DNA of 21,389 nt from Berkiella_A sp964633725. Lineage in GTDB: Bacteria; Pseudomonadota; Gammaproteobacteria; Berkiellales; Berkiellaceae. This document shows positions 7,231-14,806 of this stretch, in pieces. The number at the start of each line of letters is the position of its first letter. The first letter of the stretch is position 1. The notes under the pieces were generated by a model that saw only the letters and a program-made list of their open reading frames with translations, ran no database searches and was not told the origin of the DNA. The stretch spans positions 1 through 21,389 of the forward strand of contig CAZWHY010000049.1 in assembly GCA_964633725.1 (NCBI GenBank). Reading direction: 5' to 3'. The position numbers were made by a program, and so were the translations under genes.

Positions 7231-7464
7231 CTATAACAAGCAACTCCAACGCACTGCTTTACCAATTACTACTATTTCACCTCTATTGCTATTATTTGCC
7301 AATAGCCTCGCTGGTAGCAGCTTAAACGTTGTACCTACTCTTATAAGCCAGTGTCCTTTGTGATTCTGATCCTTGGTTTTTATATCAACTAAACATTCAA
7401 GCTCAATCCCCTTCTCATCCGAAATAACGTTTTTGAACCAGAACAGATTTTTGGAGTGCTTCAT
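7231..7464 (-). CDS. Small hypothetical protein (77 aa)
   Basis: This 77-residue ORF faces the tRNA-Met gene. Its ATG has a good ribosome binding site (AAGGAAG, 7 nt upstream), the main reason to accept it. The protein is basic and soluble with no signal peptide; it contains LECLVDIKTKDQNHKGHWLI and ends in VRWSCLL. The alternating hydrophobic pattern suggests a small beta-rich fold. I do not recognise the family. It is divergent from the sensory operon, and a palindrome lies just upstream of its start. It could be a remnant of an integrated element. Confidence 0.55.
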   Translation of the reverse strand: MKHSKNLFWFKNVISDEKGIELECLVDIKTKDQNHKGHWLIRVGTTFKLLPARLLANNSNRGEIVVIGKAVRWSCLL

Positions 7465-7480
7465 AATTTAACTTCCTTGT

Positions 7481-7496
7481 ATTAGCGCTTGCTAAT
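7481..7496. promoter_or_regulatory. Palindrome upstream of the 77-aa gene
   Basis: ATTAGC (7481-7486) and GCTAAT (7491-7496) form a perfect 6-4-6 inverted repeat, about 16 bp upstream of the start codon of the minus-strand 77-residue gene. The spacing and symmetry fit a dimeric repressor operator. It lies in the shared upstream region with the sensory operon, whose helix-turn-helix protein is one candidate to bind it. Confidence 0.35.
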
Positions 7497-7621
7497 GATT
7501 GTGCTTCAGATCTTATCGCCTAATTCTGTCCCTCAATCCCATAAGAGACCTAAAAAGTATATTTATACTTTAACATAAGATCAAATAATTATTTATCCAA
7601 AATAGTTTAATTAAAATATAA

Positions 7622-7649
7622 TTGTTTTTAATTGATTAAGTGATATGAT
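7622..7649 (+). promoter_or_regulatory. Promoter of the sensory operon
   Basis: TTGTTT (7622-7627), a 16-bp spacer and TATGAT (7644-7649) preceded by TGA form an extended -10 promoter (TGNTATGAT). The sequence from 7555 to 7640 is very AT-rich. The predicted start is near 7656, giving a leader of about 54 nt that ends in the strong ribosome binding site AGGGAGGA at 7695-7702. Confidence 0.55.
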
Positions 7650-7709
7650 GGTTCCAGATTTTAGACAACATTTGTAATCCAACTGTCTATTGTCAGGGAG
7701 GATGGCCTT

Positions 7710-8423
7710 ATGATCGCAGACGCAAGAACAAAGATACTTTTATTAGACGATGACCCTGCATTTGTAGAAGTCACAGCAAGATATTTTGAGAGCAAACTCG
7801 GAACATCAGTAGTCATATCTCGATTTACCCATTCAGAAAAACTTTTAGAGCATATATTCTCTAGCTGCTACTTACCTGAATCACCACAAGATATTCTGAA
7901 TTCATTTTACTCAAACAAAATAAATCCAAAAAATATCGAGCAGACGTTAAAAGATTTATCCGAGCTACCAGCCCTTATTGTTATTGACCACCAATTGCAA
8001 AATGAAACTGTAACAGGGGTTGATGTAACGAAGAAGATTAAAGAGTATATCCCTTGCCCTTTCGTAGCCTTACTGACCTCTCAGCTCAATACAGATAATG
8101 CCGTGGAACTACATAACAACGATATTATTGACCTCTTTGTACAAAAAGATGGGGTTCATTCACTAGATTACATTGTGTCTCATATTACAAAGCAAATTGA
8201 AAAATATCATGAACAGTATAATTTAAATGTTGAAGACATATTTGAGTTTGATACAGTACTTGAAGAGAAAGTTTATATATCTAAAAGAAAAGAACTCTTA
8301 GACGAAATGTACTATAAATCCTACCTGACTATTTCTAATACCGGTGATATCGCCCTATTAGATTGTAATAATCAAGTTAAAACCTACTGCTACCAAAATA
8401 AGGCTTTTAGTCTCAATGGATGA
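7710..8423 (+). CDS. Receiver-domain response regulator without DNA-binding domain
   Basis: This 237-residue protein is a phosphoacceptor receiver. The acidic pocket is Asp13-Asp15 (LLLDDDP), the phosphorylation site Asp93 (VIDHQ), the switch residue Thr123 (LLTSQ) and the conserved lysine Lys146 (VQKDG), so it should be active. An unusual insertion of about 30 residues (about 52-86) lies between the second beta strand and the strand carrying Asp93. The tail (about 165-237) has no recognisable helix-turn-helix or enzyme domain. It has the best ribosome binding site in the operon and overlaps the next gene, a helix-turn-helix protein, by 8 nt, suggesting the output function is on a separate polypeptide. 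The cognate kinase is very likely the last gene of the operon. Confidence 0.88.
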   Translation: MIADARTKILLLDDDPAFVEVTARYFESKLGTSVVISRFTHSEKLLEHIFSSCYLPESPQDILNSFYSNKINPKNIEQTLKDLSELPALIVIDHQLQNETVTGVDVTKKIKEYIPCPFVALLTSQLNTDNAVELHNNDIIDLFVQKDGVHSLDYIVSHITKQIEKYHEQYNLNVEDIFEFDTVLEEKVYISKRKELLDEMYYKSYLTISNTGDIALLDCNNQVKTYCYQNKAFSLNG

Positions 8424-9030
8424 CTTAGAAACCATACAAAATATTCTAACAAAAATTTCGCCTGCTAAGCGACTCAAGTACTTGCGTCAAAAAATTACTA
8501 AAAAAAATCAAACTGCATTTTGTCAGGATGGCATCATCAGATCAGGAACCCTAAAATCTGTTGAAACGGAAAAGCTTAAGATTAGCCCTCGTATTGCTGA
8601 AAGGCTTACTCACAAATTTCGTTTGGAAGGCGTCGTCTGTAGCGATGATATTTTTTTGGATGATAACAGCGAATGTAATATTAGATTCGACCGAACTCAA
8701 GAACGTATTATAGGCTCTTCAGCATCCAGCCTTGAAGACATTAGAAAAAAATTGACAACTCTGACCCCTATAGATATCCCTAAAGATCTATGCCCCACTT
8801 TATTTCCCAATGGAGCCACTGCCCTGGCAAGAGAATTAAAGCCAGACGAACTCCATACCCTTAAAAAAACACTTTGCCTGGTCCACGGAGAGAAAATTTT
8901 TATTTCATTCTTATCTTATGAAAACGATCAAATTATATCTGCCATCAACGATAAAGTTGAGCACTTTTCTAATAATATTATTAATTTTTGTGGCTTGTAC
9001 GCCATCGAAATTGTGTATTTTAATACCTGA
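8416..9030 (+). CDS. XRE-like helix-turn-helix protein
   Basis: The first third of this 204-residue protein (about residues 17-75: RLKYLRQ, then SGTLKSVETEKLKISPRIAERL) has the spacing of a Cro/C1-type helix-turn-helix, followed by a cysteine-containing strand (EGVVCSDDIF). Residues about 85-204 form a separate domain I do not recognise; the segment ALARELKPDELHTLKKTLCLVHGEKIFISF recalls ligand-sensing domains of phage-type regulators without proving one. It overlaps the receiver gene by 8 nt and is the only DNA-binding candidate in the operon, so it may carry the transcriptional output of the phosphorelay, act as autorepressor, or both. Its last 113 nt also contain an open second frame leading into the next gene. 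Confidence 0.75.
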   Translation: MDDLETIQNILTKISPAKRLKYLRQKITKKNQTAFCQDGIIRSGTLKSVETEKLKISPRIAERLTHKFRLEGVVCSDDIFLDDNSECNIRFDRTQERIIGSSASSLEDIRKKLTTLTPIDIPKDLCPTLFPNGATALARELKPDELHTLKKTLCLVHGEKIFISFLSYENDQIISAINDKVEHFSNNIINFCGLYAIEIVYFNT

Positions 9031-9058
9031 TAACATGCCTAGCAAGGAGATAATAAGC

Positions 9059-9457
9059 ATGGAAGGACAAATGGAAATCACACAAGATATGCTTGTAGGC
9101 ACTTGGAAACTACTCGCTTTTAAAATAACAGAACCTGATGGTACAACCAAAAATTGGGGACCCAATTCAAATGGCTTACTCATCTATGATAAAGCCGGTT
9201 ACATGTCTACCTCAATTAACTCAGGCGCAGAGCCCGCTGTGATTAAAAATAATTTGGAGAAAAATATTCTTTTTTACTCCGGCAAATATAAACTTAAAGG
9301 TAAAAACCAAATTAAGCATTATGTCACTAATGCTTCCGATCCTAGCAGAGTCAATAAAAACTTTATTCGCAATGCACAATTTACAAAAGATAAACAACTA
9401 CATTTAACAGCTGAAGGCGCTTATGGACAAGCTTATTTACTTTGGGAAAAAGTTTAA
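9059..9457 (+). CDS. Lipocalin-like domain protein
   Basis: From the ATG at 9059 this encodes 132 residues with the opening of the Lipocalin_5-type family: LVGTWKLLAFKI near residue 12, the DGTTKNWG turn, GLLIYDKAGYMS near 39-50, and a C-terminal GAYGQAYLLWEKV strand. Such proteins form small beta barrels that may bind hydrophobic or small ligands; the ligand is unknown. I chose 9059 because AAGGAGA (9044-9050) is ideally placed. The frame is open further back to an ATG at 8918 without a ribosome binding site, which would add a hydrophobic leader with a lipobox-like end (LIFVAC) inside the preceding gene; a lipoprotein form is therefore possible. It overlaps the next gene by 35 nt. Confidence 0.8.
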   Translation: MEGQMEITQDMLVGTWKLLAFKITEPDGTTKNWGPNSNGLLIYDKAGYMSTSINSGAEPAVIKNNLEKNILFYSGKYKLKGKNQIKHYVTNASDPSRVNKNFIRNAQFTKDKQLHLTAEGAYGQAYLLWEKV

Positions 9458-10565
9458 CCATCTTGGGGTTATATTATCTTTATTGTGCTGCGGTGCAATC
9501 CAAGCTAATACACCTCCTGAGTCAATCAACGTCAAAATAGGTTTGATGGAGAGCTTATCTCCAACAGCCCCTAGTGCTTCGGATAGATACAAAAGACTAT
9601 ATGAGTCTGCTTTATTTTATGCTTTGGGTGAGAATGAGCAGAAACTACAAAAATGTGGTTACAAAATCACATCAACTCTAGCTTATTTTGACACCTTTGA
9701 TGCGCTTGATTTAATGAATACTGCTGAGAAGATAGGTAATTCAGATACTTGGGCAGTGATTGGCCCTAGAAGAAGTAACCATCTCCAAACCGCAGCGACT
9801 GTGATGGGTAATATCCCAATTATTTCCTCAATGGCTAACTCAGACGAAATTTACCATAGTAATAAAATGATATTTTCTATGTATCCATCTGCATCTACAT
9901 TGGCAAAGACAATGGCTAAAGAAGTTATGGACAGTGATTATGGGCGAGCTTATGGGATTGCAGTTGATGCTAGGTGCCAATCTTGCATTGATTTTGCCAA
10001 AGCATTTAGTGAGCATAATACAACTGACAAACAACTATTTTATCTTGAGGTCGGGGACAATACGCCTGACATTAGCCAACTGCTTAAAAATATCAAAAAA
10101 TTCAAAATTGATTATTTGGTTATCCCAAATTATTCAGAACTCTCGGGATATATGATTGCAAAAACACAGAAAATAAATTCATCATTAAAATATGTAGGCT
10201 CAGATGGATGGGGAGAAGATACGTTTAGCTTTATTCAGGGATACAATATTCAACCTAATACCAAAGGGATTTCAATTAGAGTTGGCCCTCAAAGAGAAGA
10301 TAAGAACAATTATTACAAAGTCTACTCTTTAGACAGAGAAATCGATGGTTCAGCTATATCTCCACCATATAGTGTGTACTCTCTAATTTCCATTATTAGA
10401 ACTTTAACAGATGAGCTATGTGAATCATCTGCCAGTAATGCCAATGATTTTAAAGCTCACATGGCAAACAAGCCCGCATCTCATTTTCAGCGTGACTCAT
10501 TGTACGCCATATATGATTTCCAGAATGGTCGTATCGAATTCTCAAAGTATATTAAAAACACATGA
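9423..10565 (+). CDS. Periplasmic type-1 ligand-binding protein
   Basis: A 380-residue exported protein with a Sec signal peptide (basic n-region ending KK at 9-10, hydrophobic core, likely cleavage after AIQA at residue 28). The mature part resembles the branched-chain amino acid receptor / type-1 periplasmic binding fold: VKIGLMESLSP at the start, WAVIGPRRSNHLQTAATVMG and IPIISSMANSDEIY near 110-145 as in LivJ-like proteins, and VGSDGWGEDTF near 255. No permease or ATPase gene accompanies it, so it most likely presents a ligand to the histidine kinase, whose gene overlaps its stop codon by 4 nt (ATGA), as known for TorT/TorS and LuxP/LuxQ. GAAGG 5 nt before the ATG supports the start. The ligand cannot be inferred. 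Confidence 0.85.
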   Translation: MDKLIYFGKKFNHLGVILSLLCCGAIQANTPPESINVKIGLMESLSPTAPSASDRYKRLYESALFYALGENEQKLQKCGYKITSTLAYFDTFDALDLMNTAEKIGNSDTWAVIGPRRSNHLQTAATVMGNIPIISSMANSDEIYHSNKMIFSMYPSASTLAKTMAKEVMDSDYGRAYGIAVDARCQSCIDFAKAFSEHNTTDKQLFYLEVGDNTPDISQLLKNIKKFKIDYLVIPNYSELSGYMIAKTQKINSSLKYVGSDGWGEDTFSFIQGYNIQPNTKGISIRVGPQREDKNNYYKVYSLDREIDGSAISPPYSVYSLISIIRTLTDELCESSASNANDFKAHMANKPASHFQRDSLYAIYDFQNGRIEFSKYIKNT

Positions 10566-11863
10566 AAACAAAAAATATTAATGCTATCTGTTTTGAATCA
10601 GCACTTTGGCCAGCCGTATTCCTTATTGCCCTGTCGATACTGCTATCCACGATCTTATTTAAAAATAACATGAAAGATATTTTTGAACGAGAACTAAATC
10701 GGCATGAATTAATATACCAACTTATATCCAAAGCCATCATAGGCGATATTATCATCAAGAATGATCATGCCATTTACATCACCCTAAATGAGTTCAAAAA
10801 AAAGCATAACCTCGAGGAATTAAAACTAGAAGAAGTTGATATGCAAAACACACCATTCAAAGTTGCTAGCTTACTCAAGAATCAACAAATAATATCCTCG
10901 CGGGAACTTCCTGGTATATTCCCGAAGAAATATATCTCAATGCACTCAGCAATTGAAACAAAGTCTATTCTAATGCCTTTAAGCTTGTCTATAGGCATGG
11001 TCTTGTTATTTCTCTTGGCATCAATCATGATGTATCTAAGAATAACGAAACAATTGCACCAGCGTATTATCAAGCCCTTAAAACATACACTGCATCATAG
11101 TGCCAGTAACCAAAAATATTTTAATGAGAAAACTGCCGCTATTGAAATAACTGATTTATATCACAAGACGCAAAACTTCATAAAAACACTACATGAGCAA
11201 AGAGATAGTATTGAGGAGAGTAAAATCAAATCTGCTCAATACCAGATGGCGGTACAAATTGCACATGATATTCGCTCACCAGCCTTATCATTAGAAACAA
11301 TTAGTGCACTTTCAACTGAGCTAAAAGACGAAAATAAAGAGCTTATTAACCAAGTTATTCATAGAATTGTCCAAATTTCAGATAACATTCTAAAGACCCA
11401 TACACCTGATACCGTGGAAATCTCTATTGGGCACATACTTGATAATATACTCAACGAGAAAAAAGCATATTGTAAAAATAAAAATATTAGTTTCAAGGCA
11501 TCACTAGCCCCTAATAGCCATGATACATACATTAATCTCTCAGAAGAACAGATAAGCCGAGTGTTGTCTAACATTCTTAATAATTCAATTGAAGCAATTA
11601 ATAACCATGGGCACATAGAAATATCAGTGGAACTAGAACAAAACTATGCTCATATTTCTATTATGGATGACGGCCAAGGCATATCACCTGAAAATTTACT
11701 GCTTATATTTGATGACACATTCACTGCCAACAAACCAAATGGCAATGGCTTAGGGTTATTTCACGCAAGACAGGTGATTGAGGCTGTAGGTGGTACTATT
11801 CAGGCTCACTCTACCTGTGGTCAAGGAGCTACTATTCAAATCGTATTACCTATAGCAAATTAA
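10562..11863 (+). CDS. Membrane sensor histidine kinase
   Basis: This 433-residue inner-membrane kinase has two transmembrane helices (about 14-33 and 136-158) flanking a periplasmic domain of only about 100 residues, small enough to need a partner protein for ligand recognition. A linker (about 160-215) leads to the H-box AHDIRSP with His235, the N-box NILNNSIEAI (about 337-346), G1 DDGQGI (369-374) and G2 NGNGLGL (393-399), all intact. It should autophosphorylate His235 and pass phosphate to Asp93 of the receiver encoded at 7710. Translation is coupled to the binding-protein gene by an ATGA overlap. Its stop codon overlaps the stop of the convergent tail-module gene, leaving no space for a terminator. 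Confidence 0.93.
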   Translation: MKTKNINAICFESALWPAVFLIALSILLSTILFKNNMKDIFERELNRHELIYQLISKAIIGDIIIKNDHAIYITLNEFKKKHNLEELKLEEVDMQNTPFKVASLLKNQQIISSRELPGIFPKKYISMHSAIETKSILMPLSLSIGMVLLFLLASIMMYLRITKQLHQRIIKPLKHTLHHSASNQKYFNEKTAAIEITDLYHKTQNFIKTLHEQRDSIEESKIKSAQYQMAVQIAHDIRSPALSLETISALSTELKDENKELINQVIHRIVQISDNILKTHTPDTVEISIGHILDNILNEKKAYCKNKNISFKASLAPNSHDTYINLSEEQISRVLSNILNNSIEAINNHGHIEISVELEQNYAHISIMDDGQGISPENLLLIFDDTFTANKPNGNGLGLFHARQVIEAVGGTIQAHSTCGQGATIQIVLPIAN

Positions 11864-13449
11864 ACCCAACACTGCACTCCAAGCCTATATTTGGTTATCT
11901 GTATTGATATTGGGTCATAGCTACCCTTTAAATAATAATTATAACTATCCCTCAATACATTGCTATCAGACACACCAGGCCCGACTACAGAGCTAGAGAT
12001 TTTTTTAGAATTGGGACGCTGGTCTGATGATATAAAGCGCTCCATAAAATTACCTAATAACTTATTACACAGCAGACCTTGTTTGAATTCGGCGTAAATA
12101 CCAGCCTCATTATCTCCTGGTAAGGTGCCAGAAAACGGATCGGCAAATATGCTCGGCGATATAGAACCTGATATGCCTTGATGATCACGCACGATTTGAT
12201 TATTGAGCGTTACTTTGACACCAACTGTGGCGTTATTATTCACACTAGATTGATTGGTCTCACCAATAAGGCTCATAGTATCAATCTCTATCTCATCTAA
12301 TAACAAACTTACCTCTGTAATCTGCTGGGATTGAATATTTATGACCTGGGTACCAGTATTTTCTTCCATTAAACCAGGCAGCGTTCCATTTACGACACAC
12401 GTACTGCCATTAAAGAAATACTCTATTGGCCCTCTCTGGCCGGTTCCACTACCACTGAATGTTTGGTGAATGCGATTGAGTTGTTTGCCAATACGTTTAG
12501 ATGACAAACTATGAATTTGATTATCAGCATCATAGACATAACGCACCACAGATGTTATTTCTGTTTCATTACCATACCAATTGCTCTGCTCATATCTATT
12601 ACGATCATAATTTGTGGGAGTATAGGGCTCACCATCTGGGATTAATTCTAAATTCCAGCTTTCATTATAAGTATTGGTACTGCATTCTGGGGGCTGCGCT
12701 TCCTCTGGCTCATATCGTTGGCTAGTGATAATTTTTCCAACATTGAAATACTGGGATTCTTTGGGAGTAGTTTGAATATTGGTTTGCCTAATCTCTTCAA
12801 AGCTTTTAAATCTAGTAAAACTGGCAGAAATACCCTGCCCTATTTCATCTGGCTTAGAACTCAATACCCCATCGCCAGCAATATTGAGCTTCCAAACCTC
12901 AAATAGAGATAGTGGCTCAGGAAATTCAATATCATTATCGTTCAGCTCAGCATAAACATGTATCAACACCTCAGAGCCATCGCTACTACGCTCAAAGGTA
13001 AATCGATTTACGGGCTTTAAAGTACCCAGTTCGGTAAATGTCGTTTCTGATTGAGCAAGCTCACGCGATATCTGCGGATAGTTACCATTAAATCTACCAA
13101 ACACGCTTTTGAGCGCACAGTTAAAAACACATTGATTTCCAACAACGTTATATTCTATGTTGAGATACCAAACGGTCTGATTGCTGTCTATATATAGCAA
13201 CCAATTATCACCCAAATCAGCAGAGCCTAAATGATTATTCGCAATGATAGCTTTATTTCGCCATTCAAAGCCGTTGGCTTGGTCAGATGCTTGTTGTTCT
13301 GGTGTTCGGGTGACGGAAGGAAGGTTAGGCACCGCCACTAACTGTGTGTCGCCGTTGGTGATGCCTGGATAGGAGATTTGATTGTTGTTTGGAAGGGTTA
13401 GTGTGCCGTTGGTGACGAGGCCGTGGTAAGGATGGCCAAATAATGTCAT
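11860..13449 (-). CDS. Putative phage tail-associated protein (529 aa)
   Basis: This 529-residue protein is the last gene of the minus-strand tail module. It has no signal peptide or membrane segment; the sequence is rich in Asn, Ser, Thr and Gly and looks mostly beta-structured (for example GSISPSIFADPFSGTLPGDNEAG), as in tail-tip or receptor-binding proteins. I do not recognise a family, so the assignment rests on composition and position. GAGG 7 nt before the ATG supports the start. Several cysteines are spread through the protein, notably NQCVFNCAL near residue 105. It is separated from the other tail genes by the inverted DUF2971 gene. Its stop codon shares the palindrome TTAA with the stop of the histidine kinase. 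Confidence 0.6.
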   Translation of the reverse strand: MTLFGHPYHGLVTNGTLTLPNNNQISYPGITNGDTQLVAVPNLPSVTRTPEQQASDQANGFEWRNKAIIANNHLGSADLGDNWLLYIDSNQTVWYLNIEYNVVGNQCVFNCALKSVFGRFNGNYPQISRELAQSETTFTELGTLKPVNRFTFERSSDGSEVLIHVYAELNDNDIEFPEPLSLFEVWKLNIAGDGVLSSKPDEIGQGISASFTRFKSFEEIRQTNIQTTPKESQYFNVGKIITSQRYEPEEAQPPECSTNTYNESWNLELIPDGEPYTPTNYDRNRYEQSNWYGNETEITSVVRYVYDADNQIHSLSSKRIGKQLNRIHQTFSGSGTGQRGPIEYFFNGSTCVVNGTLPGLMEENTGTQVINIQSQQITEVSLLLDEIEIDTMSLIGETNQSSVNNNATVGVKVTLNNQIVRDHQGISGSISPSIFADPFSGTLPGDNEAGIYAEFKQGLLCNKLLGNFMERFISSDQRPNSKKISSSVVGPGVSDSNVLRDSYNYYLKGSYDPISIQITKYRLGVQCWV

Positions 13450-13512
13450 AAGAGAGCCTCAAATATGTTAGAATGATGCTTAATAAATTTTTTGTGTCAA
13501 AAGGTTGTAAGC

Positions 13513-14472
13513 ATGAAAATGAAGCTGTACAAGTATATATCTTTAGATAAATTACAGTATCTTGAAAGTTACTTCAAACAAGAGATTTTTCTTAGCCCAC
13601 TTGACTCATTTAATGATCCTTTCGAAGGTCGCTTTTGCTTAAAATCTCTTTTACCAGAAACAATCTTATCAAAACCAAAACTATTCCAAGAAATACTAGA
13701 TCAACATAAAATTATCGAACCAAATTTAACTGCAGGTAATTTAAAGATACGACTCAAATCAAAAGAATTTCAAGACTCAATAATAAATAAAAAGATCGTA
13801 TATAAACATTTGTTTAATTCCCATGGAGCAATATGTTTAACACGTTCACCAAATAACATCCCCATGTGGGCATATTATGGAAAAGCTCATACCGGGTGCT
13901 GTATAGAATTCGAACTTGATTTTAATGTAATTCAGAGAGCAACAAATATCAATGATACCGCAATAAATAATTTTTCAAGAGATGTATATAATGGAGAAAC
14001 ACTAATTTCGTTTAATCTACCAGGTACCTCATATGAATTTGTATTTGTGAGAGTTAAGTATGAAAAAAAAATACCAACTATTGATTTGAACAAAATTATT
14101 GATTTGCCCTCACTCGAGCGAACAATATACATAGTATCTAACTCAGTTGGTGTTAAGTTTATTCAATGGCAACATGAACAAGAATTTAGGCTAATTTGTA
14201 ATTCATATAGCAATAATTCTGATAATTTACTTCCATTGAAAGCATTTGCCCCATTTTTAAAAATTACCGGAGTAATTATGGGGTCGGCGATTAAGGATAA
14301 AAATAAAAAAACAATAATCGAAAAAACTGAAGCTTATAACTTAAGTCTATTTTCTGCAAGTTGCTCTAAATTGGAATATTTAATCGAAATCAATAAATAT
14401 AAGAACCATATTGACACAGATAATAAAAATAATATTTCAGAAAAAATGAAAGCGGAAGAAACCATGGCATAA
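13513..14472 (+). CDS. DUF2971 family protein, inverted within tail module
   Basis: The 319-residue protein has the marks of DUF2971: an opening LYKYISLDKLQYLE, FNDPFEG at 33-39, GAICLTRSPNNIPMWAYYGKAHTG around 105-128 and KFIQWQHEQEFRLI near 215-228. The biochemical function of the family is not established to my knowledge; members are frequent in phages and accessory islands, and a role in conflict or abortive infection is inference. I start at ATG 13513, with AAAAGG 8 nt upstream, rather than the in-frame TTG at 13492. It is the only plus-strand gene in the tail module and visibly more AT-rich than its neighbours, both signs of a separately acquired moron. A -10-like TAGAAT at 13469 could serve as its promoter. 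Confidence 0.85.
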   Translation: MKMKLYKYISLDKLQYLESYFKQEIFLSPLDSFNDPFEGRFCLKSLLPETILSKPKLFQEILDQHKIIEPNLTAGNLKIRLKSKEFQDSIINKKIVYKHLFNSHGAICLTRSPNNIPMWAYYGKAHTGCCIEFELDFNVIQRATNINDTAINNFSRDVYNGETLISFNLPGTSYEFVFVRVKYEKKIPTIDLNKIIDLPSLERTIYIVSNSVGVKFIQWQHEQEFRLICNSYSNNSDNLLPLKAFAPFLKITGVIMGSAIKDKNKKTIIEKTEAYNLSLFSASCSKLEYLIEINKYKNHIDTDNKNNISEKMKAEETMA

Positions 14473-14485
14473 TATGTAAACGTTA

Positions 14486-14806
14486 TTACAAATCGAATAA
14501 CTCAAAATCAACTTTATCCCCATCCCTGTCCTCAAATACCATCTTCTTAACCTTCCTTTTCTCCATCACAAACAACCCATCGCTGCTGGTAACAAACTCT
14601 GTATCATAATACTCACGGAGATTACCTATTTCTTTTAATGGCGAAGCAATACCAGAAGACTCATTTACAAGCTCTGCATTTTCACCAACACCACGAGTTG
14701 GTGCAATCGGCTCTGCTTGAGTATCCTGAATATTAGATTGCTTGCCCTGCTGAACCCTAACAATCCGATTAATATCCTGAACAAAGCGTGAATTAGTATT
14801 GCTCAT
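14486..14806 (-). CDS. Hypothetical tail-module protein (106 aa)
   Basis: A 106-residue, polar, acidic protein with no membrane segment or recognised domain. The first half is likely disordered (VQQGKQSNIQDTQAEP) and the C-terminal half (FVMEKRKVKKMVFEDRDGDK) looks like a short beta segment. Its ATG overlaps the stop of the 143-residue gene (ATGA), so it belongs to the tail operon and is translated by coupling. Its 3' end marks the junction with the inverted DUF2971 gene, 13 bp away. Position suggests a small tail or chaperone protein, without direct support. Confidence 0.65.
   Translation of the reverse strand: MSNTNSRFVQDINRIVRVQQGKQSNIQDTQAEPIAPTRGVGENAELVNESSGIASPLKEIGNLREYYDTEFVTSSDGLFVMEKRKVKKMVFEDRDGDKVDFELFDL

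Noticed and set aside
9423..10565. ABC importer operon
   Set aside because: No permease or ATPase gene accompanies the binding protein; the partner gene is a histidine kinase.
13492..13512. TTG start for the DUF2971 gene
   Set aside because: ATG at 13513 has a ribosome binding site and begins at the expected family N-terminus.
14476..14491. Terminator between DUF2971 and the 106-residue gene
   Set aside because: Only a 5-bp AT-rich stem (TGTAA/TTACA) without a U-tract is visible.
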